A stretch of 64,000 nt of DNA from Taenia hydatigena (GCA_036345935.2 JADWOT020001340.1:1-64000), one strand, 5' to 3'. Shown: positions 13,609 through 26,762, counted from the first letter of the stretch. The notes: a model not told the origin generated them from the letters alone. Numbers and translations: made by a program.

Positions 13609-14797
13609 GTTACTCGTGCCAGATTCGAATTGGTTAATCACAGAACAAACCGTCAGCCATACTGTTCAGCAATTATTAATCTCACTTCACCACACTGTTG
13701 TTCTTGCCACCCAATTATTCGTTAGCACTTCTGTCGCGACCCTCTCCATCTCCTCTTCACTCTACATCATTCACTTACCTGCCTTAGATACGTCGAAAGG
13801 GCCAAAGTGGATGAGTATTATAGAAATTAGGGGTATGTTGTTGATGTCAATATCCCCTCCTCCGCCTGTGTTATCTTCTCTATCCTACTCATTTTCATTT
13901 TCGCGCACTAATTCAATATTATCACAACTGGGATCCGATGTACACACATAAAAATTGAACTCCGATTGGCCTCTTCGAGTGCGCCATTTAACACAAATTA
14001 AAGTTTCTTCCATTGGGACAATTTCCCTAAAGTGTAACCACATATCTAGGTGAGTGGACAGCTGAGTAAATTTAGGACAGTGTGGCAGGAAGAAGGGAAG
14101 GAATAAAGAACGCTGCACCACAGCACTGTGCGAAGTCACCCTACAGTGCCCATTCGCAATCCACTTTTGTCCAACTATGTCCTAACTCCCTTCAATTCAG
14201 CGGCTCCTCATCTCTGCCTCTATCAAAACCGTTCCCCTGTCTCATCCAGCTGACCATTCATGTTGCCTAGCTCCCATCGAAGAAACGCATGGACCATCAT
14301 TTCCTTTCGCAATGCAAAACAATATTTATTTCAAGCATAGGATTAGGAATGCGCATTAGAAATGCACCTCTGTTATCTCAATAGCAATCTTTAGTGGTAG
14401 GTTACCGAGTTCTTATCTATTATGCATGCTCCATCCCCATAAGGCGCCTTGTATATTTCCATTGGAGTCAGCCTTAGTCCCCGACTGGTCAGCTTTACAG
14501 AAATCCATGCCATTTAAAATTGAGATCATCTCTTTCTTTCTCGCAGATATATTAGGGGTCAAGGGAGACACGTAAGATGTGGGTCTGATGACGTCTTTGA
14601 AATGGGTGGAGAGCATTCCTCCTGTCTACGCCTCTCTTCTCATGCCCCATATAAACGCATCGTCAGTGAGTGCCTCCTTCGTCTCCTAATGCGTTCCGTA
14701 CGCTCACTCATATTGCGACCCGCAGAAAACAAATTGTCCTTGAATGACATGGGATTTTTGCTAGTTTCATTGGTCGTGTATACTTCAATTTAAAATA
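13609..14797. other. No recognisable gene
   Basis: Short frames only. The sequence is pyrimidine-rich on + around 13620-13890. Nothing recognisable. Confidence 0.4.
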
Positions 14798-15153
14798 GCA
14801 CCCTCTAGTGGGCTATCCCTAAAAACCCGTTCTGCTAGGAGTTGCAGGGTCCTAACATACGCATCATCATCGTCGCCTGGCTTTTGACCGCGATAGAGAA
14901 ATTCTTTAGCCAGCGGCTGCTCTCGCTGGTCATTGACAAGTTGAGCCAACGTCTTGCAGCACTGGTCAAGGTCGGAGTCGGGAGATACCCCTGCATCAAT
15001 CGCTACTGATAATAGCGCTTGTGAAAGAACACGGGGGACCAGCGAGATTCTCTTCCACTGTGGATATAAGTGGATGTTTAACTTAACGACTTTCTCCCAG
15101 TTCTCAAAGTTCATGCCTTTTTTGAAGTAAAGAAGGTCTGCCAACGCTGCCAC
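14785..15153 (-). CDS. Gag-like ORF inside repeat copy A
   Basis: A 122-codon open frame with a Gag capsid-like pattern. The homologous frame in copy B begins further upstream with a serine/lysine/glutamate-rich lead (MSRSNQPSHSKGG), and in copy A that lead is interrupted by a stop just before ESSILVAALADLL. The C-terminal few codons run past the repeat boundary at 14798 into unique DNA, so the stop is not original. Capsid proteins of this kind package element RNA; here the lack of pol and of a nucleocapsid zinc knuckle argues that it is a relic. Confidence 0.4.
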   Translation of the reverse strand: MAALADLLYFKKGMNFENWEKVVKLNIHLYPQWKRISLVPRVLSQALLSVAIDAGVSPDSDLDQCCKTLAQLVNDQREQPLAKEFLYRGQKPGDDDDAYVRTLQLLAERVFRDSPLEGAILN

Positions 15154-16066
15154 CAGTATTGACGACTCTTCCCTTCCTTAACTTAGCTTCTTCCACTCTT
15201 ACTATGAGAAGGCTTACTATGAGAAGGTTGGTTGCTTCTAGACAACTCTTTTAGAAGCTGAAATAAGATATGAGATAACTTGGTCGAAATATCTAAGACA
15301 TGAGCGTCACAGGCCCTAGGAAGTGACCACATTGGCCCACAATCAGACCAAAATTTTTTCCTGCCTCTGGCCTATAAAGCACATTTAAAGGACACGAGTT
15401 TCTTAATAAGAGCAACGTATCACCTTCAGCCTTTTCTAGCCCCCAAGAAGTCGAATAAGGACAGTCTTCGGGCAGAACGCACATCCATTTCACGCATCAA
15501 CGACCCACCCAACGAAGGTACAGTAGAGGAGGACAAACTCATTTGCAGTTCCAAGGGATTAGGCAAGTGGGCCAGATACGACTGGGTTAGTAGAAGTTGC
15601 GCATACCTAGAACATATCAACCCCTTACAGCTTCAACGTACTTACAGTTCTGCGCGTAGGCCGTGGCTTCTAATGGAGGAAACTTTAAGGCAATCTCAAA
15701 GCACGCGGCTAGTCCAAGAGCATCGTCAAAAAATGCAAAACAAACACACCTAATCATTTGATCGGGAGAATTAACTAATCAAAATCAAATGTATCCAACA
15801 AATGAAGCCGATTGTTGAGTTGACAAATAAAATTGTAAACAATACATGTATACAAAATATTAAATGAAAGAAGGAAATAGTATGAAGAATATAATGGGTG
15901 AGTATGTAGAAAAGGGATGAAATGATATGAAGTGGCTGAAGATTGAGCATGACGAATGGGTAATTAGGAGAGCAACAAAAGCTTACGAAAATAAGGAGCA
16001 GAAGACAGTAGTTATTGCCAGGAACTCAGCCACTCTCGTCTCAAATTCCGTAGCGATGGCCTAGGT
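14798..16066 (-). mobile_element. Gag-like dispersed repeat, copy A (LTR-retrotransposon fragment)
   Basis: This block aligns end to end, in the same orientation, with 23591-24790, and similarity stops at both ends of both copies. On the minus strand the proximal part (about 16066-15630) is non-coding. It is followed by frames containing the shared stretch SLSSSTVPSLGGSLMREMDV. The Gag-like ORF (14785-15153, 122 codons) comes last: FENWEKVVKLNIHLYP near the start and EFLYRGQKPGDDDDAYVRTL followed by LLAERVF near the end. This resembles the Ty3/gypsy-type Gag pattern (F-x-x-W, then F-x-x-R-x-Q-x-P-G-E...LRxLAExAF). No zinc knuckle, protease or reverse transcriptase follows, so the copy is incomplete. 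A 15-bp tandem duplication (15198-15227) is unique to this copy. A decayed non-autonomous element is the likely identity. Confidence 0.5.
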
Positions 16067-18895
16067 TCGATTAAGGCTCCGTTTCATTTCCTTTAACCCT
16101 ACTTTCGTGACCACCAAGGCAGCATTTGTGTTAGACTGCTTCTAGCTCCTCCGGCAACCAAGTGTGCATAGCCTGCGGTGTTGCGTTGGATGGCGCAAGT
16201 TCTGCACATGCTTTGAACCCCGCCACTCTCTCTTCGTGATCCTCCAGTAATGGATCTGTCTGCACTGCTGTCGGTGATGCCGGTTGCTAAGGAATGCGAA
16301 AGAAACTTGTTTAGTAACATGACTTAAAAGCCGAAAATCTCATATATGCTTCTAACCTGCCAACTGCTTGACCTATGTTTTAGCACCGCTTCCATATTCA
16401 TTTGCTTTTAAACGCCTTTAAATAATGTAGAAGCCTTGCAAAAGTAAATGGACCAATACATAGATAGAAGAATGGATTGAGTATGGACGGACTAGAGGGC
16501 CAATATACAGATGGCCGAACTGATTAAATAATTTAGCTTCGAATTTCTAATCAACTGATGAATGGTTTTCCTTATGCGCCATTTTGAGAAGCTTGAGATA
16601 ACCTCAGGCACATCTTCCTCAACGCAGCAAAACAAAAAAATATCCCCAAATGGTAGCCAAAAACACATTCGTACTGGAGAGATGAATTGGGGTAGGTGAA
16701 CCGGTAAGCAGATTTGGCTCTTGGATAGATCCCTTACAAACGGCACATTCTACAGCAACGCTAATTTCAATGATGATTTCGAAGAAGCAACGGGACAGAT
16801 AACATAAAACTAAGAACGTGTTCCATAACATTCATTCTGGAGGAGGCGCGTTTAGTCTACACTGAATGCCACTGCAATAAGATTGAATTTGCGTACCTCG
16901 GCAGCAACAAGAAACTAGAGCCGGGAAACGACTAGATTACACTACATAAAAAGTGATTTGTACTTTATCCGCATTGTGGAGAGAAGATTCAGTCAACTGG
17001 AAGGAATAACCACTTTATTCGCCACTTGACAAAGTAAAGAGCGCACGCTTGTTCACTCGTGAAAAGTGATTAAGGCACAGATATTTCCAGCGTTCACTCC
17101 TACAAACTGAGGTGGCGCTCAACCATGCCTCATCCTTGCAAGTATCGCTGAATTCTGAGCGAAAAGTATTCCAAAGAAAAAAAACCGCCATTAACCAAAA
17201 TAACCCTCTTGCTGATAGAGGGGAGGCACGTTTCATTGCTTGGAATGAGATGACAAGGCATAAATATCATCCCGATTCGAAATAGCTAAAGAAATTGGCC
17301 TCAAATAAAAAGCCTTAACAAGGCTGTTTGACGTAATAACACCTGACAGGCGTAGACTTACCCCATAGAGAGGAGCAGAAACGCCTGCCTACGAAACCTC
17401 CAGATACTCGCAGTCTTCCCTGCATTGGTGGTCAAGCGCCTTCACCTAAAGGTCGTTGAACAGGGGCAAAATGCTTAGCGATTAATAAGGTCACGCCTAT
17501 TATCAATCGTTAACCAAATAAAAAAAGCAAAAGAGTAAGAACTTTAACCAAGGTGGTTTGCGAAAGTACGAAGGCACTATCGCCACTTTATAAGCTTTTA
17601 TTATCACTACATCATTTCAATCCACAACACGAGCCCCTGCCTACAGTGAACAAGCCCCGCACACTTTTGTCTTTGAAGGCAAAACAAAAGCGCAATAGTC
17701 AGTCGATGCTTCGCCTTTACCGATGCAGTCTTCGAACCAGCCATTCTTTTGCATTTCTCAGCCAATTGTCGACGCCAATACCTGGTGCTAACCACAAAGA
17801 GCTTGAGCAGAAATTATTAAATAAGAGGGATAAGGAGGGAAATCATAGTGTTCATGTACGTCACGTCGCATTTCCAATGGGCGGGTGATTCAACAATGAT
17901 TCACTAACGCTTACGGTTCTCAAGAAGTTTTTCCAAAACACCTTCAGGTTACATCGAATCTTATCGAGTAGACAGATAATAGCCACCACCGATTCGCCGT
18001 GAACATCTGCGCCTACAGTCCAGCGTGCACGCACTAATACATACAGGCCGTAGTCTTTTAGACAGGAAGTGGTGAGTGCTTCAGGCCTACGAGGTGACGT
18101 ATGTGTGGGCAATTCAGTGGTAAATACAATGAAGTGTTTATTTGCATAGCGTTTGTGGCAATATATATCAATCTTCATTATGAACTATTCACCCAGTCGG
18201 ACAGACATTCAAGAAACCACCCTACACGCGTACAAAAAGTGTTAGAACAAAATATTCATGAACATCAAATCCTACTTTGCCGAATACGATGCGAAAACTT
18301 GGCGAAAACCTAGCTTTTGCTCCAGTTTTAGAAACAATTTAAACCCCATTCAGTCTCAGCCAGTGGGTATGGAAAATCGGAGCGAAAACACCTGATTACC
18401 CTGCCAGTAGTGGTTCATGTGTTCCCCAATTCCTAACAACCCATTAGACATTTGCCAACGACGAAGGATAGTTTGCGTGCCGTGGACAGAACAGCGGCCT
18501 GGGATTTCTGGTACCAGACTGTAAAGTGATCACGATGCAAGACCAGAACCAACGCAACTCAAAATATTCCGTCAAAGATTAGGACTTTATACAATGAGTG
18601 GCGCAAGTCTGCTACAGAATACGATCGCCCGTTACCAGCGATCAGGTAGCCGTCCCGATATTTTGAAATCTTGGCAGGCAAGAGCAACTTATGCAGGGGC
18701 TGGTTTTCTAGGAACCACGATGGATTTCGGAAAACACAACAGTAGCGATGGAAAATCGAATTCCACAAATAAGTAGAAGTCGAATAATGAGAGCCTTCAA
18801 CGCCTTTTGACTAGCTTGAGAAATAACAAAGGCAAGTATTTAAGCTGAAGTGCAATAACCAGTTAATAGCAAAATGAAGGTCTAGTTAAATTCGA
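16067..18895. other. No recognisable gene
   Basis: Frames up to 111 codons (17553-17888, +) are present, without motifs. A B-box-like GGTTCGATT occurs at about 16063, directly at the edge of repeat copy A, but no matching A-box is at the right distance. Confidence 0.4.
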
Positions 18896-19184
18896 TCAAC
18901 GTTTGTAATGGGAAAGAGAAGACTTGCAGTTTGGACAAAACAGGCGTCTCTGAATCCCTCCTTCTCTTTCTGCACGACAACAACGGTCGAATGAGCCACT
19001 TGTGCTCCAGGTCAAACCATCCCCAGAGATCGTTCTATCTTTCACCCCAGATGTCCTGACTATCGATAACACACTGACGAGCCGCGTTACCAAATTCAAA
19101 GCCGCACCGAAAGACACTGAGGAAGCAAAGGTGACAACAGAACTATCAGCATTGCTGCCTTGATTCCAGGAGAATTAAGAGTCA

Positions 19185-19757
19185 TCAGCAAATCGGTAGC
19201 AGCATCGACCTGCCACTTCCCAACGTAGTCATGGATCCACGCCACCTAGAACAAAGCATAGTTGGTGGGCGAGGGTTATTGGTGGAATGACGATTTTGGT
19301 GAAAGAGGGGCACAATGGGAAAGACTAATTTAAAGACGCTGTGGTTATTCGCCTTTACACTGGAGATGGTACTTGCGCAAGCGCTAAGTATGGCATAAGG
19401 AAATAGATATGTTAGGGAGGTTGTTAGCGGTCCCAAGTTGACGGTTCTGATGGCGATACAGTAGCAAGACGCCCAAGGAGGTATGGACGTGCTGGTATCG
19501 GCCACTACTTTTGCCTCATCACAATCCTTACCTCTAAGGAAAGTAGGGATAAGGGTGAAGCGGAGATCATTTGTTAATAGGGTATCGAGTTCGTGAATGA
19601 AAGTGACAGCATGGAAGATGAATAAACTAACCATAAGGCAGCGAAGAGTACCTATATGCTCCAAAGCAAGGACAATAACCGAAAACCAACCGAAACTAAC
19701 GGCAGGGTAAGGCAAAATTAAAGAGGCATTTGTAAGCAAATACAACCACACGAACAC
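19185..19757 (-). CDS. Unassigned 190-codon ORF with hydrophobic segments
   Basis: This is the longest single open frame in the first 26 kb. The N-terminal 60 residues are strongly hydrophobic (MFVWLYLLTNASLILPYPA, then WFSVIVLALEHIG, then LMVSLFIFHAVTF), and a second hydrophobic stretch lies near residues 110-150 (LTYLFPYAILSACAST, then VFKLVFPIVPLF). That could mean three to five membrane passes. I do not recognise a family. The opposite strand is purine-rich, which favours a chance hydrophobic open frame, since pyrimidine-rich codons encode Leu, Phe and Ser. No flanking splice sites stand out. Confidence 0.2.
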   Translation of the reverse strand: MFVWLYLLTNASLILPYPAVSFGWFSVIVLALEHIGTLRCLMVSLFIFHAVTFIHELDTLLTNDLRFTLIPTFLRGKDCDEAKVVADTSTSIPPWASCYCIAIRTVNLGPLTTSLTYLFPYAILSACASTISSVKANNHSVFKLVFPIVPLFHQNRHSTNNPRPPTMLCSRWRGSMTTLGSGRSMLLPIC

Positions 19758-19980
19758 TATGCTGAATTCGAGAAATAGACTAGTTCAACATTCGTACTTG
19801 TCTCCCTCACAGTATGCTAAGTGGGCGCAACGTTTTTACTTTATTTCCCGAGGTAAAACCTGTGGCCAAATGAACGTCAAGATCACTTCTGATCGCTTAC
19901 ATAAGTGTGTTCACCAACAATTATTTTTTCTCGTAAATTCATATGGACAAATTTTACCCCACATTGAGTACTCGGCGTGA

Positions 19981-20025
19981 CTAAGAGGCATCTGCCTCCT
20001 CTCCCCCCACCCCCCCACAACGCAC
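19981..20025. repeat. C-rich low-complexity tract
   Basis: A run of C interrupted only by T and A (for example CCCCCCACCCCCCC near 20004-20017). No coding or regulatory meaning is visible. Confidence 0.6.
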
Positions 20026-23000
20026 GAACACAATGCTTTCTGACGTGTACTTGACAATCCTTGCCGCCATCTTCGACTTAACGCAATGACACAGGCCGAG
20101 CAACACAGAAAACCACTTTTTATTTAGAGACACCGATTCAACCCACCAAATCAATTCTGATGGCAATCAGTGCTCCATTAATCTTCTTTTTTTCCGATTC
20201 CGTCCCCAAAATAAGTGGAATATTAGGAAACAAATCAGAGACATTAGATGCCAATGGCAACGCTACTAGGTTTCAACAAAAATACAGAGAAGAATATAAG
20301 ATAAATCACAACAGATAACATTACGATAGAGCTCCACGAAAGAAGAAGTAAACCAACGAGGCATAAGGTGGACGATACGGTTCTACATGTTTACTGGCTG
20401 GCTTGTTTTCAACGCATGCAGCATCCACCTATAAAGACGTCCGGATGGCTGAATCATACAGTACGCTACAGAAAAGAAATCAACTCTCAAGATATGACCA
20501 TTTACCCATTAAAATTGCTCACATAAAAGAAGTCAAATAATCCACCCAGAAAGATATGTTTATAGGACTTCAAATCAGTCATTTATAATATACCAATGGG
20601 GAAGACGTTCTGGAGTAGGTATAAGGCCTTCTCAATACCCACCTTTTTCTGTCAATAGGCTGACAGGTGCATGTGCAATTGCAACTGCGACCAATTCAGG
20701 AGCAACTTTTCCTTGCCTAATGCCCTTTGCGATGCCTACACTAGCAAATATTGCATGTCAAGGGAGATTATCCTGCCATAGCGAAGCCGCCACACAAAAT
20801 GCACTACTTTTTAATCTGCGGACCATTCGACAAAATGGAAGAGACCCTCATTGACGGCTGAAAATGCACGCGAAGATGGGGCAGAATCGCTACTATTATT
20901 ATGTTATTTTACCTATGTTGTGCAATGCTCCAAAGTTCGAGTGAATAAATTCCAAAAGCTTAGCATGTAATTGATGGATACATTGGAAATGTGAGTCAAT
21001 CAAATTGCAAGGAATACTGGACGGCAGCTGTGGCCTTGTATAAGTTAACCGTGTAAGCAAATGAAACGAGGATAGGGTGGTAGTGGCATAAGCTGGTTAT
21101 GACAAAGAACGATTGGTGTCTGACAGCAATCTGGTACCTGTAAAAGTTGTGTCTTCAAAGAATAACTTACATCTTGGTGGTTAAATTTGTAAGTTAGGCA
21201 AACGGGTAATAGAAAATGAAAGCATAAATGCATAAAAGATAGGTGAATGACAGTTTATGGCAATGCAAGTATTAGTCATGTGCCCTAGGTGGTTTGCATT
21301 TATCCTAAATAAAGCTGCTCGAGAATTCGTCGATTGATAGGCTTATAAGAATTCGACGAATTTTCCTCACGTCGCTGCTATCGTGCAAGCAGCATTTCAA
21401 TGTCATCTGAAGTTTATTTCGTATTCCATAATATTTTGGACGAATTATTCACTTTGATCCAAAAATTTTATTTTAAAAGCACGCTATATAGCGCATGCTA
21501 GGTGAATACAAAGGTAAACAGCAAGATTATGGGAGTGCAGAAGAAAAGCAACAAAGACATCTGCGTTTGCAGAACTATTAAAAGTGACTTTGCAATTTGG
21601 TATCCAAACTTTAATTATTTGTTTGAATGATTTAATTACACACGTTGATCGCGATACGAGTGTAATTAAAATCCACAATAATTATAGGTCCTTGACTTGT
21701 GATGCGTCAGTCTCCAATGCATAGCTAACTTTTTCTACCAAACTATTATTATATTTGAATCAATGGCTAAGTGGATAGGTCAGACTTTTTCTCCTCTGTG
21801 ATCATCACCACTACTGACATCGCTTCCATCGCTCTTCCGGTCCTATCAGGTCGCATTATCAATCTCCTGTACCAAACTTAGGACTTTAACCATTGGCAGA
21901 ATCCAAATTTATGTAAATTTATTACAAAAGCTGAGATGAGATATTGCGAAATGAATTATACTGCCATGCTATGTTTTGACCAATTCGAAATCCAAACGAG
22001 CAAAATACGATGCAGCTCTATATACTTGTGCTATTTTAGCTTTCTTTTCCAAAAAAAGGTTCTCAATTATCAATTACGTCTAGGTTTTATCTTATAACAC
22101 GGACAACCTCGTAGTTGTCAGGAGTTCAAAAAAAACATCTGGGAGTGAAATTAAAAAAAAAACTGCCGAAGAGCTGAAAAGTGGATCCCAGCTATGCTCT
22201 TCTGTTATCTCGGTTCGCGCATCGAACTCATTCACACTACACTGCGGTTATTTCTAAATATCAAATGTCTTACGATTGAACTGCATTTCACTGTTGCGGA
22301 AGTAACCTAACACATGATGCATAATATTAGTTGCTTCTAGATTAGAGCAAAAGATATGGCGCAGTTTTATTAACGCATATCCCTGCTTTTTCACCATAGC
22401 ACACTCTTTGCACAGCAGCAAGGCAGGATGCCGTAGTTTAACAGGAGACTCGCCTGCTTGACACCCTAAAAACCACCAGTGGGGATCTTGTTAGGATCAG
22501 TTTTATATCAAAACGGGAAAAACATATTGCGCACAGTGCTTGAGCTGATTCGCTATTGTTTCACATGTGTGGTGTCCCATGCATGCACTGATATGAACCA
22601 CAAGTCAAAACCTAAATCTGTTCAGATCTTTTCTATGGTGCTGAAGTGGAGTGAGCAGCTCGTTCGTAATTAAATGTTTTCTCAAAGCTGCTAACTAATT
22701 TCAATCGGCTAGTATTTCTGACGTTTTTAATGGGTATTTATTGTAGAAATTTTCAACAAACAAGTTTACCGCGCACTATCAATTAAATTTTCGGGTCCAA
22801 AGAGCAAAGGCGAAATGTTTTTGTTTAGCTATTGTTAATTTGCGCATGAGAAGCATGATAATAAACCATGAAATACAGCCTATTTTTACCTGAGTTATGT
22901 TCCAAGTAATGCTATAAAAGAGATTCTGATTCCGAATCCATCGCTAAGGAGCCCATGCATGGTAAGGTATGCACCAGCTAGAGGTGACACATTCTTGTGG

Positions 23001-23590
23001 ATTTGAAGACCAACAATGCCGTTTCCATGAAGCACTTCCTAGTAATTAAGATATTTTTCCGATAAACATGAACCATTTTGCCATAATTGTGATGTTTTAG
23101 TGTCGTAAGGAATCCTATTTACCGAAGAGGTGGAAAGCAGTTACCGCTAATGACCTTGAAAACGCTAAGCAAATTGATTACTTTAAAGACATGCTTCCCT
23201 TAAAAAATGTGCGATTTACAGTAGACCTACGCCTCAGAATTCACAAACATTATATACATCTACTTTTTGTTTTAAACAATACGCAGCACATTCAATTTAT
23301 CACGTGTACCCAAATGATTTTGTTTTTTTTTAAATTAGAATACAAGTAGATCACTAGTTATATTTGCGTGCAGACATAGTGAATTTTTTTTCATTCCACT
23401 CCATCTTGTTTTTTTAAAAAAGTTGCGACAACAATGTTTCTTATCTATTCTTCTTAAATATCATAATTTCTTCAAATCTAGACATGGATCGCCCAAATTC
23501 TGCTGCAGGCGTAGCTCATATTATTCAGCATTCTCCTAATGTTACACCGCATTCGGATTTCCGCTATTAGCAGAACGGCCGCCTAGTTAG
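20026..23590. other. No recognisable gene
   Basis: Very AT-rich, with no frame longer than 64 codons after 20166. The only structure seen is a short inverted repeat at 21324-21362. No RNA gene was seen. Confidence 0.5.
21324..21362. repeat. Short perfect inverted repeat (hairpin)
   Basis: AATTCGTCGA (21324-21333) pairs perfectly with TCGACGAATT (21353-21362), giving a 10-bp stem and a 19-nt loop. No run of T follows directly and no gene ends here, so a terminator role is not supported. Confidence 0.6.
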
Positions 23591-24790
23591 TCACTCTCTA
23601 GTGAGCTATCCCTAAAAGTCCGTTCTGCTGGGAGTTGCAGGGTCCTAGCATACGCAACATCATCGTCGCCTGGCTTTTGACCGTGATTGAAAAATTCTTT
23701 AGCCAGCGGCTGCTCTCGCTGGTCAATGACAAGTTGAGCCAACGTCTCGCAGCACTAATCAAGGCCGCAGTCAGGAGCGACTCCTGCATCAATCACTACT
23801 GACAATAACACAATAACACTGTGGATATAATTGGGTGTTTAACTTGGCGGTTATCTCCCAGTCTCCAAAGTTCATGTCTTTTTTGTAGCAAAGGAGGTCT
23901 GCCAACGCTTGCACCAGTATGGACGACTCCTTCCCCTCCTTCTCTTCCCTTCTTCCACCCTTACTATGAGAAGGTTGATTGCTTCTAGACAACTTTATTA
24001 TAAGCTGAAGCAGGGTATGGGATAACTTGGTCGAAATATTAAAGGCAGGAGTGACTCAGGCCATAGGGATTGACCAGGTTAGTCCACAATTAGATTAGAA
24101 TTTTTTTCTGGCCTTTGGCCTACAAAGCAAATTTAAAGGACATGGGTGTTGTGATAAGAGCATTATAGTGCCTCCAGTTTTGTTTAGTCCTCAAGAAGTC
24201 GAAAAAGGACAGTCTTTGGGCAGAATGCACATCCATTTCACGCATCGACGACCCATCCAGCCAAGGCAGAGTGGAGGAGGATAAACTCATTTTCAGTTCC
24301 AAGGGACTAGGCAAGTGGAACATAAACGACTGGGTTATTGGAAGTTGCGCTCATCTGGGACATGTCAACCCCTTCCATCCTCAACGTGCTAACAGCTCTG
24401 CACGTAGACCGTAGCTTTCAATGGGGGAAACCTTAAGACAACCTCAAAACACGCGGCTAGTCCAAGAGTACCGTCAAAAAATGCAAAACGAACCCCACAT
24501 AATTGTTTGATCGGAAGAATTAATTGATCAAGATCACAACTATCCAGCAAATAAAGCAGATTGTTGAGTTGAAAAATGAAACTGTACACAAAGCATGTAT
24601 GCGAAATATTAAATGAAAGAAGGAAATAGAACTATGGAGGTATATAATAAGTAGGTATGTGGAAAAGGGATGAAATGATATGAAGTGGCTGAGGATTGAG
24701 CAACAAAAGCCTACAAAAATGGGAAGCAGAAGACAGTAGTCATTACCAGGATTTCAGCCGCCCTCGTTCCCAATTCTGTAGCGATGGCCC
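23591..24790 (-). mobile_element. Gag-like dispersed repeat, copy B
   Basis: Second copy of the block at 14798-16066. On the minus strand the Gag-like frame starts at 23992 (MSRSNQPSHSKGGRREEKEG, then SSILVQALADLL, then FGDWE). It is broken by a deletion of about 32 nt relative to copy A near 23806-23826, so the downstream part (23598-23792) is in another frame. The upstream frame 24120-24323 shares SLSSSTLPWLDGSSMREMDV with copy A. Both copies begin and end at homologous points, which argues for a defined short element rather than random fragments. No terminal repeat could be confirmed by eye. Confidence 0.5.
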
Positions 24791-26349
24791 GTCCCTATTC
24801 TCATGGTCACGTTGGCCATTATAAAGTACTGCCGAGCCATCCATGCCAGTTGTCAGATTCCTTTGCATTTTGAGTAATGCCTAATTTCAATGTCGCTAAA
24901 CTCTCAAAAATTAACTGAATCTGGAGTTTTGTGCTGTTAGGACTCGAGTGAGTAAAAGAAACATTTCGCTGACCATCACATAGTTCCATAATTAGCTGCA
25001 GGAACACTAACAACGAAGAAGTATTATTTTTTAGAAGATAAAAATGAAGTGTTCGCGCTGAATGCTCTACTTTCAATACACAGTGAGCCTTGACACTACT
25101 GACATTGCTCTGAGGGCAAAGCATGCGACTTAGACTCAATGAAAAAACTGGTAGCTAAGCGTTCCACATGGGTATGGTTTGGTTAACATTTGATGTGACT
25201 TAACTTACTTCCATCTCTATCACAGGTCTAAGCAGAAGACGCGAAAATCGATTAGTGTGAGCCTGGCGGAAATGTAAAAGACGAGAACTAATCAACCTTG
25301 CAAGTGCCGTTTGAGTGCAACGAAACGAGTGGCAAAATCAAAAATGATCTGGGTTTGCATCTTGTAGCATATGCAGACTGTTATAGTCATCTTAGCGAAG
25401 TACCACTGACACTGGTGTCAGCAAAAAGGAAGCACTGTGAAGAACAGTGCATCCAAGTTGATCTCACTGGCTAAAACTGTTATTGGACGGTAAAAGTATT
25501 TACCGGATATGGCCTTATTGCTCGACTGCCTGAAGATGGTTGATGGGAACCGGGCTAGGACAAAACCACAACGGTAAGCATGTGTAACCAACTTTAACAG
25601 CCGCTTTCACTTTGTGGACTTGGTTGAGGCCGTCGTCCAGGACAAATACGTTTACTTTTTGCCTATCTTATTGATGCTTACGCAGAGAACATTATGGAAG
25701 GGCAGGAAGAAGGTGATTGAGCTTTCATGTTTCTTCTGTAAAATAAAAGATGGGAAAGCAGGTAGCAGCTATGTAGTCAACCTTTTGACTGCCTGATTAT
25801 GGTTTCGCTTTGCAGTTTATTCGCTAAATGGGATAATGGCTACAGGATGAGTGCCCTCACTTAGTAAAAGGAGGCACTTCCATTAAATATTAATTACGCA
25901 TATACGCACACTAGAACGCGTCTGCTTTGACAAGCTAGGGTCTCTCTCAAGTCGCAACCGAGTCAAGTCAATGCTGGAAGCCAATTTTAGACTGCGTCAG
26001 TGACATTATAAGCTTGGACTTCAATGTGGCACTTGGATTGGTAGTAAATATTTAATCATGAAAACAGTCCAGATGGTCAGCAGCTGTACGACATCAAGTA
26101 GGCGAAGAGTCGCGTAGTCGCAAGCGGCTTAAAGCAGAGATGGGAAGGAAAGGAGGTAGAAATATGAACGAATAGTTCGGCAACACCTATCTTTTAATAT
26201 ATCATCATCCCTAGCTGCGTTAAAGGAAGAGCTTTGGCCTCCAATTCTTCTCCACCATTTATCCACGGACAATACTTTCGTCTTGCAAACACGTAGGATT
26301 TCAATTAAAACCCAATTTGCTACCTTTGCGATCCAATCCTGATCGCAAA
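24791..26349. other. No recognisable gene
   Basis: Frames of 60-108 codons occur without motifs. The minus-strand frame 26129-26455 crosses the outer edge of the inverted duplication at about 26350, so it is partly shared with the right arm, where the matching frame ends in a stop soon after the shared ILGI(L/F)VA. Confidence 0.4.
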
Positions 26350-26639
26350 ATGTTGAAATTGAACTACCACAGGCGACGAGGATGCCTAAAATGGAAAAAA
26401 AAGAGATATTGCTTGGATTAACATTAATGCTCACGACCATTATCACTTGCGCCATGTTAAATTTGATGCGTGTAGCATGAACTGCAGTTTGACAGAAGGT
26501 CTTCCCATTTAAAAGAGGTTGAGCATGCTGCCTGCCATTGAACGCTGAAAGGTTCCAACAGAGTAGGCTTTTGCTTTTAGGCTCTTTGAATAAATGATTA
26601 TAATAAAGGCATTCAATTGCTGCTTTAACAAGTATAAGA

Positions 26640-26762
26640 GTGCATAGTGGAAGGAAGTGACAGTTAAAGTTAAAGGAAGTAAGAGGAATTGGTAAACGGG
26701 AGGAGGGCAGGCGAGAAGGGTTCTAATGAATGGAGGGAGAAGAGAAGGGAGGAAGGACAAGG
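26640..26762 (+). repeat. Polypurine-rich tract near outer arm end
   Basis: The + strand is dominated by GA-rich runs (for example AAAGGAAGTAAGAGGAA and GAGGGAGAAGAGAAGGGAGG). The counterpart in the right arm (about 60325-60445) is pyrimidine-rich on + and has drifted substantially. Such tracts can form triplex DNA. Its closeness to the breakpoint (about 300 bp) is noted without claiming a cause. Confidence 0.5.

Noticed and set aside
16040..16080. B-box-like GGTTCGATT at the edge of the Gag-like repeat
   Set aside because: No A-box at the right distance, and the other copy of the repeat lacks it.
19185..19757. Seven-transmembrane receptor
   Set aside because: Hydrophobic stretches are uneven, no receptor motif (DRY, NPxxY, CWxP) is visible, and purine-rich antisense composition explains a chance hydrophobic frame.
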